Shown here: positions 9,810 through 17,531 of the stretch, one piece after another
Layout of the letters: each line of letters begins with the position of its first letter
How positions within the stretch are numbered: the first letter of the stretch is position 1
Source of the DNA: Pseudomonas sp. dw_358
Lineage (GTDB): Bacteria > Pseudomonadota > Gammaproteobacteria > Pseudomonadales > Pseudomonadaceae
DNA: 64,000 nucleotides
Assembly (NCBI RefSeq): GCF_018449655.1
Contig: NZ_JAAVUX010000004.1
Location: 62,001-126,000 of the forward strand
Direction of reading: 5' to 3'
Notes under the pieces: generated by a model
What the model was told of the DNA's origin: nothing
Seen by the model: the letters and a program-made list of their open reading frames with translations, nothing else
Database searches by the model: none
Program-made: the position numbers and the translations under genes

Positions 9810-10277
9810 ATGCAACAATACGACACGAACAGTTTTGTGGCCTCCCTGCACTGCATTTACAACGGGCGCAAGATGGCCGTTGGCAGCAGCGACACGCTGT
9901 TTTCTCTCGACAAGAACTGGCTGGTACTCGATGGCTCTCCAGTGCGCGCTTCGGGGCACCCGTTACGTCTGGGCTTTGAATACACCGGCCGCGGCCATGA
10001 TCGCCTGCACTATCACGTCCATGGGCTGCTGCCGTTTGCCGGTCAGGTCGGCCTGAGCAGCCACGGCTACCTGGGGTTGTATGAGGTGGCCGTGGTCTCT
10101 GATTACTGGAAAGTTGAACCTCTGGAGCACTGGTCGCTGGAGGTGGGGCGCGAATTGCGCTGCAATCTGCGCGATGTCTTGGGCCATCAGGTGGGTATTT
10201 ACCTGGGGGCCTATCTGACGGTGGGCGCCGAGTACCTGACGGATTTCTGGCTGGAAGTGCTTGAAGTGGGGGACTGA
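9810..10277 (+). CDS. Hypothetical protein (155 aa), unrecognised
   Basis: A 155-residue soluble protein with no signal peptide or membrane span. It has many aromatic and histidine residues (FEYTGRGHDRLHYHVHGLLPF at the centre, in which HDRLHYHVH could bind metal) and an alternating hydrophobic pattern suggesting a beta-sandwich or barrel. A clear AAGGAG site lies 8 bases upstream of the ATG at 9810, so expression is likely. It stands alone between the gdhB terminator and a strong hairpin shared with the thioesterase gene. I cannot assign a family or function. Confidence 0.7.
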   Translation: MQQYDTNSFVASLHCIYNGRKMAVGSSDTLFSLDKNWLVLDGSPVRASGHPLRLGFEYTGRGHDRLHYHVHGLLPFAGQVGLSSHGYLGLYEVAVVSDYWKVEPLEHWSLEVGRELRCNLRDVLGHQVGIYLGAYLTVGAEYLTDFWLEVLEVGD

Positions 10278-10286
10278 ACGGGGTAT

Positions 10287-10313
10287 TTGCGGCGCGCTGC
10301 AGGCGCCGCAAAT
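10287..10313. terminator. Strong hairpin between convergent genes, likely bidirectional terminator
   Basis: Perfect 10-bp stem TTTGCGGCGC / GCGCCGCAAA with a 7-base loop, lying between the convergent 155-aa gene and thioesterase gene. The A/T ends of the stem give a short T-run on either strand. Confidence 0.7.
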
Positions 10314-10327
10314 CTGCCCGGCATCAA

Positions 10328-10858
10328 TCACGAAAAAATCATGCAGGTCGTACTCCCCGTCGCATACAACCGACCTTCCACGTCATAGATGCGCCCCTCC
10401 GCCAGCGCCGTCGAACGCCCCAGATGCACCACCTTGCCTTCGGCGCGGATCGGCCCGGTCAACTCGGTCAATGCCCGTACGTAGCTGATGCGCAGATCCA
10501 ACGTGGTGTAGCCCTGGCCTTGCTTGAGCCGGGTGTGAATGGCGCAGCCCATGCAGGAATCCAGCAAGGTCGCGGCATAGCCACCGTGGACGCTGCCCAG
10601 CGGGTTGTAATGACGCTGGTCGGGGCTGCCCTGGAAGATGAACAGGCCCTCGGCCCATTCGATGGGCACAAAATCCATCAAGGCCCCGATGGGGGGCGAT
10701 GGCAGCTCGCCGCGCCCAATGCCATCGAAAAATTCTGCCGGGCTCAGGGCGCTGACCTCGCTGAGGGTCAGGGTGCCCGGTGCCCCCAATCGCTTGCGCA
10801 TGGCCTGTTCGGCGGTTTGCCATTGGGCGAGGGTGTCTTCACGAGAGAGGGTCGACAT
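10328..10858 (-). CDS. PaaI-family (hotdog-fold) thioesterase
   Basis: 176 residues. The C-terminal 110 residues carry the PaaI/4HBT hotdog signature NPLGSVHGGYAATLLDS (HGG at 91-93, acidic residue Asp100), followed by LKQGQGYTTLDLRISYVRAL and a GRSTALAEGRIYD strand. Such enzymes hydrolyse acyl-CoA or aryl-CoA thioesters in the cytoplasm. An N-terminal extension of about 60 residues (REDTLAQWQTAEQAMRKRL) is common in this subgroup. The gene is divergent from the MFS carrier gene (109 bases between starts). The substrate cannot be told from sequence. Confidence 0.9.
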   Translation of the reverse strand: MSTLSREDTLAQWQTAEQAMRKRLGAPGTLTLSEVSALSPAEFFDGIGRGELPSPPIGALMDFVPIEWAEGLFIFQGSPDQRHYNPLGSVHGGYAATLLDSCMGCAIHTRLKQGQGYTTLDLRISYVRALTELTGPIRAEGKVVHLGRSTALAEGRIYDVEGRLYATGSTTCMIFS

Positions 10859-10967
10859 GGGCGCGGTTCCGACGGGAGGAAGGGGCTTTCATCATATGTT
10901 GTCTGAAATATAAATCAACGCTGTGGTGACTTTGCTATCCTGCGCGACCGTTGGTGAGGAGCCTGCC

Positions 10968-12257
10968 ATGACTGCCAAACCCCTGTTGCTATCGCGACCC
11001 GACCACAAGACCCTGGGCCTGGCCGCGCTGGGCGGCGCGCTGGAAATCTACGATTTCATCATCTTCGTGTTCTTCGCCCTGACCCTGAGCCAGCTCTTCT
11101 TCCCGCCGCAGATGCCCGAATGGCTGCGCCTGCTGCAGAGTTTCGGCATTTTTGTCACCGGTTACCTGGCCCGGCCGCTGGGGGGCATTCTGATGGCGCA
11201 TTTTGCCGATCATCTGGGGCGCAAGAAGGTCTTCAGCCTGAGCATCCTGATGATGGCATTGCCGTGCCTGCTTATCGGGATCATGCCCACCTACGCCCAG
11301 ATCGGCTACGCGGCGCCTTTGGTGTTGTTGGCCCTGCGCATCCTGCAAGGGGCTGCCGTAGGCGGAGAGGTACCCAGCGCCTGGGTGTTCGTCGCCGAGC
11401 ACGTGCCGGCCGAGCGCCGCGGCTATGCCTTGGGTTTCCTCCAGGCCGGGCTGACGTTCGGCTACCTGATCGGTGCCCTGACCGCCACCGCTTTGGCCCA
11501 GCTATTCACTCCCCAGGAGATCCTTGCCTACGCCTGGCGCCTGCCGTTTCTGCTCGGTGGTGTGTTTGGTCTGGTGGGGGTGTGGCTGCGTCGTTGGCTC
11601 AGTGAGACTCCGGTGTTCCTCGCCCTGCGCGAGCGCCGTGAAGCGGTGGTGGAATTTTCCCTGCGCACGGTGCTGCGTGACCACCGCGCGTCATTGTGGC
11701 CAGCGGTGCTGCTGACCTGCGTGCTGACCTCGGCGGTGGTGGTACTGGTGGTTATCACCCCGACGGTGATGCAGCAGCGTTTCGGCATGACCGCCAGCCA
11801 TACCTTTGCCTTGAGCAGTCTAGGGATCGTGTTCCTGAACCTCGGCTGCGTGCTGGCCGGGCTGTTGGTCGACCGCATCGGCCCGTGGCGGGCGCTGCTG
11901 GTGTATAGCCTGCTCCTGCCGCTGGGGATCGGTGCGTTGTATGCCAACCTGATCGGTGGCTGGGGCTGGCCGGGCGTGGGCTATGCCCTGGCTGGCCTGA
12001 GCTGTGGTGTGGTGGGAGTGGTGCCTTCGGTAATGGTCGGGCTGTTTCCGGCGCGTATCAGGGTGTCGGGCATTTCCTTTACCTACAACCTGGCTTATGC
12101 GTTGTGGGCCAGCACCACGCCGTTGCTGTTGATCGGCCTGATGCCGTGGAGCCCTTGGGTGTGCGTGGGCTATTGCGCGGTGATGGGTGGGGTCGGCGTG
12201 TTGACCTGGGGGTTGTTTGGCCAGGGGCGCCACGTTCGCGCGCTGGTTGAAATCTGA
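10968..12257 (+). CDS. MFS transporter, metabolite:H+ symporter (MHS) type
   Basis: 429 residues with about 12 membrane segments. The N-terminus GALEIYDFIIFVFFALTL is typical of the MHS group (KgtP, ShiA, ProP-like; the usual motif is a YDF/YDL in TM1). The TM2-TM3 loop has FADHLGRKKVF, and LRILQGAAVGGEVPSAWVF follows in TM4. The substrate is probably a small carboxylate or osmolyte but cannot be fixed. Start ATG at 10968 is chosen because GAGGAG precedes it; upstream in-frame codons would give an unlikely leader. Divergent from the thioesterase gene. No sign of truncation. Confidence 0.9.
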   Translation: MTAKPLLLSRPDHKTLGLAALGGALEIYDFIIFVFFALTLSQLFFPPQMPEWLRLLQSFGIFVTGYLARPLGGILMAHFADHLGRKKVFSLSILMMALPCLLIGIMPTYAQIGYAAPLVLLALRILQGAAVGGEVPSAWVFVAEHVPAERRGYALGFLQAGLTFGYLIGALTATALAQLFTPQEILAYAWRLPFLLGGVFGLVGVWLRRWLSETPVFLALRERREAVVEFSLRTVLRDHRASLWPAVLLTCVLTSAVVVLVVITPTVMQQRFGMTASHTFALSSLGIVFLNLGCVLAGLLVDRIGPWRALLVYSLLLPLGIGALYANLIGGWGWPGVGYALAGLSCGVVGVVPSVMVGLFPARIRVSGISFTYNLAYALWASTTPLLLIGLMPWSPWVCVGYCAVMGGVGVLTWGLFGQGRHVRALVEI

Positions 12258-12345
12258 GGTTGACCCTTCCTGCAGGGCCGAGCTTGCTCGGGAAGAGCTC
12301 ATCGCGATAAGCCTCGTCTGCAGGTGGACGGGGTCACGCCTCAAT

Positions 12346-12360
12346 GGATTCATTAAATCC
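12346..12360. promoter_or_regulatory. Palindrome GGATT-CATTA-AATCC upstream of dgo genes
   Basis: Perfect 5-bp arms around 5 bases, about 25 bases upstream of the predicted -35 of the dgo promoter. It is a plausible operator for the operon's IclR regulator, but that is inference. Confidence 0.3.
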
Positions 12361-12386
12361 CATATTATGATCGTCCAATTTATATA

Positions 12387-12416
12387 TTGAGATATTTACG
12401 GTTTCAGGTTTATAGT
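12387..12416 (+). promoter_or_regulatory. Predicted sigma-70 promoter of the dgo operon
   Basis: TTGAGA at 12387-12392, 18 bases, TATAGT at 12411-12416, in an AT-rich patch (CCAATTTATATATTG) that contrasts with the surrounding GC-rich DNA. The dgoK ATG is 46 bases downstream. Confidence 0.5.
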
Positions 12417-12461
12417 CACCCTCGGACGCTACTCACTGCCAACAACAACACAGGTGAAGCG

Positions 12462-13442
12462 ATGCAGGCGCAATTGATTGCGCTCGATTGGGGCACCACG
12501 TCCCTGCGAGCCTATATGCTTGGAAGCCATGGTCAGGTGCTCGAACAGCGCGCTTTGAGCTACGGCATCATGCAACTCCCCACACCCCCCCGCCCGATCA
12601 GCGGCGCACTCGCCGACAACGGTTTCGAGTTGGCCTTCGATGAGGCTTGTGGCGACTGGCTGAGGGCGCAACCGACATTGCCGGTCATTGCCTGCGGCAT
12701 GGTCGGCAGTGCCCAAGGCTGGGTTCAGGCACCTTATTGCCCGACCCCGGCACGGGTGGCAGACCTCGGCGCGGCGATGGTCCGGGTTCGCACGCGCAGC
12801 GGCGTGACCCTGCACGTGGTACCTGGCATCGTCCAGAACAGTGCCCTGCCCAATGTCATGCGCGGCGAAGAAACCCAGGTGCTGGGCCTGCTCCAGGGCC
12901 TGCCTGCCGATACCCGCAACGAGCCCCTGCTGGTCGGCCTGCCTGGCAGCCACTCCAAATGGGTGCGGGTGGTGGAGGGCTGTATCCAGCAGTTCGACAC
13001 GTTCATGACCGGCGAGCTGTTCGCCGCCGTGTCGGCCCACACCATCCTGGGTCGCACTCAGGAGCTCGGCGGCCCTTTCGATGGCGTCGCATTTGACCGG
13101 GGCGTGCACACCGCGCTCTCCACCGAGGGCGATATCGGCCCGCTATCGACCCTGTTCAGTGCCCGCACCCTGGGCCTGACCGGACAGTTGCCGGGCAGCG
13201 CCCAGGCCGACTACCTCTCCGGCCTGCTGATTGGCCATGAGCTGCGCTCCCTGGGCGAAGTCCTGCGGGCACGGATGAAATCCTCACGGCTGCCCGACGT
13301 GGTGCTGATCGGCAACGACCAGCTCTGCGAGCGCTATCGACGCGCCTTGCAGGCCTGCGATTTCCCCTGTGTCGACGTCGCCGCTCAAGCCACCGAGCGC
13401 GGCCTGTGGAGCCTGGCGCTGGCCGCCGGGTTGACTCAATAA
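12462..13442 (+). CDS. dgoK: 2-dehydro-3-deoxygalactonokinase
   Basis: 326 residues of the DgoK family. It phosphorylates 2-keto-3-deoxygalactonate to the 6-phosphate with ATP, the second step of the De Ley-Doudoroff route for D-galactonate. The sequence shows an ASKHA phosphate-1-type start (IALDWGTTSLRAYML, residues 5-19), CGMVGSAQGW, a GLPGSHSKWV motif and DTFMTGELFAAV, all typical of the family. The start at 12462 is favoured over an upstream in-frame codon at 12387, which would add a non-conserved leader inside the predicted promoter. First gene of the dgo operon; dgoA follows after 21 bases. Confidence 0.94.
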   Translation: MQAQLIALDWGTTSLRAYMLGSHGQVLEQRALSYGIMQLPTPPRPISGALADNGFELAFDEACGDWLRAQPTLPVIACGMVGSAQGWVQAPYCPTPARVADLGAAMVRVRTRSGVTLHVVPGIVQNSALPNVMRGEETQVLGLLQGLPADTRNEPLLVGLPGSHSKWVRVVEGCIQQFDTFMTGELFAAVSAHTILGRTQELGGPFDGVAFDRGVHTALSTEGDIGPLSTLFSARTLGLTGQLPGSAQADYLSGLLIGHELRSLGEVLRARMKSSRLPDVVLIGNDQLCERYRRALQACDFPCVDVAAQATERGLWSLALAAGLTQ

Positions 13443-13463
13443 CCCTTTTCCAAGGACATCTCC

Positions 13464-14087
13464 ATGCTCCTGAAACAAGCATTGGCCAGCAACGGCATGA
13501 TCGCCATCCTGCGGGGGCTGCGCCCCGACGAAGCAGCGGCCATGGGCGAAGTGCTGTACGCCGCCGGCTTTCGCGTGATCGAAGTGCCGCTCAACTCGCC
13601 TCAACCCTTTGACAGTATCCGCATCCTGCGCGACGCGCTGCCGGCTGATTGCGTGATCGGCGCCGGCACCGTGCTCACCCCTGAACAGGTGGAGCAGGTC
13701 AAGGCCGCTGGCGGTCAGTTGATCGTCATGCCCCACAGTGATGCCCGGGTACTGCGCGCAGCCAAGGCGGCCGGCCTGTGGCTGGCGCCAGGGGTGGTGA
13801 CGCCCACCGAAGCTTTCGCCGCTTTGGCTGAAGGCGCCGACGTGCTCAAGCTGTTTCCTGCCGAAATGCTCAACCCCGGCGTTGTGAAGGCGCTGCTGGC
13901 GGTGCTGCCCAAAGGCACACAGCTGGTGCCGGTGGGTGGCATCAGCCCGGACAACATGCAGCCTTTCATCGAGGCTGGCGTCGCCGGTTTCGGCTTGGGT
14001 TCCGGGCTGTTCAAGCCAGGCCTGAGCGTGGCTGAAGTGGCCGAGCGGGCCAAGGCCTATGTCGCCGCCTGGCAGCGTCTGAACTGA
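13464..14087 (+). CDS. dgoA: 2-dehydro-3-deoxy-6-phosphogalactonate aldolase
   Basis: 207 residues, class I aldolase of the KDPG/KDPGal family, splitting KDPGal to pyruvate and D-glyceraldehyde-3-phosphate. The Schiff-base lysine is Lys129 in DVLKLFPAE, and the general acid/base is Glu40 in VIEVPLNSP. The [10 protein letters not shown] and [14 protein letters not shown] segments are also as expected. Length and residues agree with E. coli DgoA (Glu37, Lys126 from memory). A ribosome site AAGGA precedes the ATG. It lies between dgoK and dgoD in the same operon, which supports galacto- over gluco-specificity. Confidence 0.95.
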   Translation: MLLKQALASNGMIAILRGLRPDEAAAMGEVLYAAGFRVIEVPLNSPQPFDSIRILRDALPADCVIGAGTVLTPEQVEQVKAAGGQLIVMPHSDARVLRAAKAAGLWLAPGVVTPTEAFAALAEGADVLKLFPAEMLNPGVVKALLAVLPKGTQLVPVGGISPDNMQPFIEAGVAGFGLGSGLFKPGLSVAEVAERAKAYVAAWQRLN

Positions 14088-14109
14088 ATTCAAACAAGAG
14101 AATCTCGCG

Positions 14110-15258
14110 ATGAAAATCACTCGACTGACCACCTACATCGTTCCGCCGCGCTGGTGCTTCCTCAAGATTGATACCGACGAAGGCGTCTGCGGCTGGGGCG
14201 AACCGGTGGTAGAAGGCCGTGCCCATACCGTGGCCGCCGCCGTGGAGGAGCTGTCCGATTACCTGATCGGCAAGGACCCACGCAACATCGAAGACATCTG
14301 GACCGTGCTCTATCGCGGCGGTTTCTACCGGGGCGGGGCGATCCATATGAGCGCGCTGGCCGGTATTGATCAGGCGTTGTGGGACATCAAGGGCAAGGCC
14401 TTGGGCGTGTCGGTCAGCGACCTGCTGGGTGGCCAGGTCCGTGACCGCATCCGCGTGTATTCGTGGATCGGCGGCGACCGTCCTGCCGATACGGCTCGCG
14501 CCGCCAAGGAAGCCGTCTCCCGCGGCTTCACCGCGGTGAAGATGAACGGCACCGAAGAACTGCAATTTCTCGACAGTCACGCCAAGGTCGATCTGGCCCT
14601 GGCTAACGTCGCCGCCGTGCGCGAGGCTGTCGGCCCTCACGTCGGCATCGGCGTGGACTTCCACGGCCGCGTGCACAAGCCCATGGCCAAGGTGCTGATG
14701 AAGGAGCTGGATGAGTTCAAGCTGATGTTCATCGAAGAACCGGTGCTCAGCGAGAACTACGAAGCCCTCAAGGAACTGGCGCCGCTGACCAACACGCCGA
14801 TCGCCCTGGGTGAGCGCCTGTACTCGCGCTGGGATTTCAAGCGCATCCTCAGTGAAGGCTACGTGGACATCATCCAGCCGGATGCCTCCCACGCCGGCGG
14901 CATCACTGAAACCCGCAAGATCGCCAACATGGCCGAAGCCTATGACGTGGCGCTGGCCTTGCACTGCCCGTTGGGTCCGATCGCCCTCGCGGCCTGCCTG
15001 CAGCTCGATGCGGTCTGCTACAACGCCTTCATCCAGGAGCAAAGCCTGGGCATTCATTACAACGAAAGCAACGATTTGCTGGACTACGTGAAGAAGCCTG
15101 AGGTGTTCGACTATCAGGACGGCTTTGTGAAGATCCCTGACGGCCCGGGACTGGGCATCGAGATCAACGAGGAGTACGTCAAGGAGCGCGCGGCCATCGG
15201 CCATCGCTGGCGCAACCCGATCTGGCGTCACGCCGACGGCAGCTTCGCCGAGTGGTAA
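14110..15258 (+). CDS. dgoD: D-galactonate dehydratase
   Basis: 382 residues, enolase-superfamily dehydratase converting D-galactonate to 2-keto-3-deoxygalactonate, the first step of the pathway. All catalytic residues are at the canonical positions: Asp183 and His185 in GVDFHGRVH, Glu209 in MFIEEPV, Glu235 in ALGERLYSR, and His285 in [10 protein letters not shown]. The N-terminal capping domain begins [20 protein letters not shown]. It lies 22 bases after dgoA. Mg2+-dependent, cytoplasmic. The match is close enough to name the gene without reservation. Confidence 0.97.
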   Translation: MKITRLTTYIVPPRWCFLKIDTDEGVCGWGEPVVEGRAHTVAAAVEELSDYLIGKDPRNIEDIWTVLYRGGFYRGGAIHMSALAGIDQALWDIKGKALGVSVSDLLGGQVRDRIRVYSWIGGDRPADTARAAKEAVSRGFTAVKMNGTEELQFLDSHAKVDLALANVAAVREAVGPHVGIGVDFHGRVHKPMAKVLMKELDEFKLMFIEEPVLSENYEALKELAPLTNTPIALGERLYSRWDFKRILSEGYVDIIQPDASHAGGITETRKIANMAEAYDVALALHCPLGPIALAACLQLDAVCYNAFIQEQSLGIHYNESNDLLDYVKKPEVFDYQDGFVKIPDGPGLGIEINEEYVKERAAIGHRWRNPIWRHADGSFAEW

Positions 15259-15304
15259 GCACCGCCCCCTGACAGCCTTCAATAACTATAAAAGGGCTCC
15301 TGAC

Positions 15305-16615
15305 ATGCCTAGCCACACCCTGGCGGGCGCCGCCTCCATGGCGACGCCCAGCCGCAAGCGCTTTTTCATCATGGTGCTGCTGTTCATCACTGTGGTGATC
15401 AACTACCTGGATCGCAGCAATCTGTCCATTGCCGCGCCGGCCTTGACCAGCGAGTTGGCCATCGACCCGATCCACGTCGGCCTGGTGTTTTCCGCGTTCG
15501 GCTGGACCTACGCGGCCATGCAGATTCCCGGTGGCTGGCTGGTAGACCGGGTGCCTCCACGCATCCTCTACAGCGTGGCCTTGCTGCTGTGGTCGCTGGC
15601 CACGGTGATGCTGGGGTTTGTCGGCAGTTTTGTCGGCCTGTTCGTGTTGCGCATGGTGGTGGGGGCGCTGGAAGCCCCGGCCTACCCGATCAACAGCCGG
15701 GTAGTGACCACCTGGTTCCCCGAGCGCGAGCGTGCCACCGCCGTAGGGGTGTACACCTCCGGGCAGTTTGTCGGGCTGGCGTTTCTGACCCCGGTGCTGG
15801 CTTGGCTGCAACATGAATTTGGCTGGCACATGGTGTTCGTCGCCACCGGGGTGGTAGGCGTGCTCTGGGCGTTGTTCTGGTACCTGGTCTACCGCGAACC
15901 CCGGGATTTCAAGGGTGTCAACGCCGGCGAGATCGAGCTGATCAGCGAGGGCGGTGGCCTGGTGGACATGCAGAGCAGCGCGCGCAAGGTCAAGGCGGGT
16001 TTCAGCTGGACCGACCTGGGTATCGTGCTGAGCAAGCGCAAGCTGTGGGGCATCTATCTGGGCCAGTATTGCCTGAACTCCACCCTGTGGTTCTTCCTGA
16101 CCTGGTTTCCCACCTACCTGGTGAAGTACCGAGGCATGGACTTCATCAAGTCCGGGCTGTTGGCCTCGCTGCCCTTTCTGGCCGCCTTCGTCGGGGTATT
16201 GTGTTCAGGGTTCTTTTCCGATTGGCTGATTCGTCGCGGCGCCACGGTAGGGCTGGCGCGCAAGTTGCCGATCATCAGCGGGCTGCTGATTTCGACCTGC
16301 ATCATCGGCGCCAACTACGTGAACTCTACCGGACTGGTGATTGCCTGTCTGGCCCTGGCCTTTTTCGGCAACGGCCTGGCCTCGATCACCTGGTCGCTGG
16401 TCTCGACCCTGGCCCCGGCCCGCTTGCTCGGCCTGACCGGCGGCGTGTTCAATTTCATCGGCAACCTGTCGGCGATCACCACCCCATTGGTGATCGGCTA
16501 TCTGGCCAGCGGTGACAGCTTTGCGCCAGCCATTACCTACATTGCAGTGATGGCGTTGATCGGGGCGCTGTCTTACATCCTGTTGGTGGGCAAAGTGGAG
16601 CGCATTACGCTGTGA
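15305..16615 (+). CDS. dgoT: MFS transporter, D-galactonate (hexuronate/ACS family)
   Basis: 436 residues, anion:cation symporter branch of the MFS. TM1 has VVINYLDRSNLSIAAP, the family hallmark; then AFGWTYAAMQIPGGWLVDR and FPERERATAVGVYTSGQFVG follow in the same order as in ExuT/DgoT. Its place directly behind dgoD, in the same direction and 46 bases apart, makes D-galactonate import the likely job. A shorter start at Met13 (MATPSRKRFFIM) is possible and would remove a non-conserved leader. Inner membrane, driven by the proton gradient. The exact substrate is an inference from context. Confidence 0.88.
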   Translation: MPSHTLAGAASMATPSRKRFFIMVLLFITVVINYLDRSNLSIAAPALTSELAIDPIHVGLVFSAFGWTYAAMQIPGGWLVDRVPPRILYSVALLLWSLATVMLGFVGSFVGLFVLRMVVGALEAPAYPINSRVVTTWFPERERATAVGVYTSGQFVGLAFLTPVLAWLQHEFGWHMVFVATGVVGVLWALFWYLVYREPRDFKGVNAGEIELISEGGGLVDMQSSARKVKAGFSWTDLGIVLSKRKLWGIYLGQYCLNSTLWFFLTWFPTYLVKYRGMDFIKSGLLASLPFLAAFVGVLCSGFFSDWLIRRGATVGLARKLPIISGLLISTCIIGANYVNSTGLVIACLALAFFGNGLASITWSLVSTLAPARLLGLTGGVFNFIGNLSAITTPLVIGYLASGDSFAPAITYIAVMALIGALSYILLVGKVERITL

Positions 16616-16659
16616 CTGCATAATGCCCGCCTTCTCCGTGACTGATTCAAGGGTTGCCC

Positions 16660-17430
16660 ATGCAGGATGACACCATCACCGCCGCAAAAGCCGCCACGCC
16701 CACGGGCACCCAGACGCTGTTACGGGGGCTGGCCGTGGTGCAGGCGGTTGCCGCCGGTGCCCGGGACCTCAAGGAAATTGCCCGGCGCATTGGCACCACC
16801 CGCAGCACCACCCATCGCTTGGCCAGTTGCCTGGTGGACGAGCGTTACCTGCGGGTCCTGCCGCAGGTCGGCTACCTGCTAGGCCCCAAGCTGATCGAGT
16901 TGGGCTTCCAGGCCCGGGAGGAAGTCCCGCTGGTGATGCTGGCCACTCCCTTTCTCGACACATTGTCGGCCTTGACCGGTGACACCATCCACCTGGCGGT
17001 GCGCGATGGCGACGAGGTGCTCTACCTGCACAAATTGCCGGGTCGCAATGGGCCGGAAATGCGCTCGCGGGTCGGTCATCGCATGCCGCTGTTGCGCACC
17101 GGTATTGGCAAGGCACTGCTGCTGGACAGCTCGGTGGCTGAATGGCAGCGCTTGTATGACCTGTGCCAACCGTCCCAGGGTTGGGACGCGGTGCAGGTGC
17201 GCATGCTCGACTACGTGACCGGGCGCTATGCCTTCGACCTGGAAGACAACGAACCTTCGATTCGCTGCGTCGCTGCGCCGGTGCGTGATGCCAGCGGGCA
17301 TATCGTGGCAGCCATCAGTGTGGCCAGCACGGTGCCGTATATGCCGCTGGATAAGATGCAGGGATTGGTGAGCGTGGTGCAGAAGGCGGCGGCGGGGGTG
17401 TCGGCGCAATTGGGGTGGAAGGAGCGGTAG
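16660..17430 (+). CDS. IclR-family transcriptional regulator
   Basis: 256 residues. An N-terminal winged helix (TQTLLRGLAVVQAVAAGARDL, then RRIGTTRSTTHRLASCLVDERY) is followed by an IclR effector domain (LTGDTIHLAVRDGDEVLYLH, LLRTGIGKALL, ISVASTVPYMP). Start ATG at 16660; a TTG two codons upstream is possible but less likely. It is the last gene of the dgo cluster on the same strand, 44 bases behind dgoT, so it is probably cotranscribed. It likely controls the operon in response to a sugar-acid intermediate. In E. coli the dgo regulator is the GntR-type DgoR, so this family differs. Confidence 0.92.
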   Translation: MQDDTITAAKAATPTGTQTLLRGLAVVQAVAAGARDLKEIARRIGTTRSTTHRLASCLVDERYLRVLPQVGYLLGPKLIELGFQAREEVPLVMLATPFLDTLSALTGDTIHLAVRDGDEVLYLHKLPGRNGPEMRSRVGHRMPLLRTGIGKALLLDSSVAEWQRLYDLCQPSQGWDAVQVRMLDYVTGRYAFDLEDNEPSIRCVAAPVRDASGHIVAAISVASTVPYMPLDKMQGLVSVVQKAAAGVSAQLGWKER

Positions 17431-17435
17431 ACCGC

Positions 17436-17524
17436 GTCGCGTCCATCGCGGGCAAGCCCTGCTTCCACAGGGCCAGACGCGGGAGGAATCTGTGGGAGCA
17501 GTGCTTGCCCGCGATAGGGGCGAC
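17436..17524. repeat. Pair of inverted REP elements (BIME-like)
   Basis: One arm, with ATCGCGGGCAAGCCCTGCTT and ending CCACA (17436-17468), faces a second copy in opposite orientation beginning TGTGGGAGCAGTGCTTGCCC (17491-17524). The pair lies between the convergent IclR and ETF-QO genes, a usual site for REP pairs in Pseudomonas. It could limit read-through and protect mRNA ends. Confidence 0.85.
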
Positions 17525-17531
17525 ACCGATG

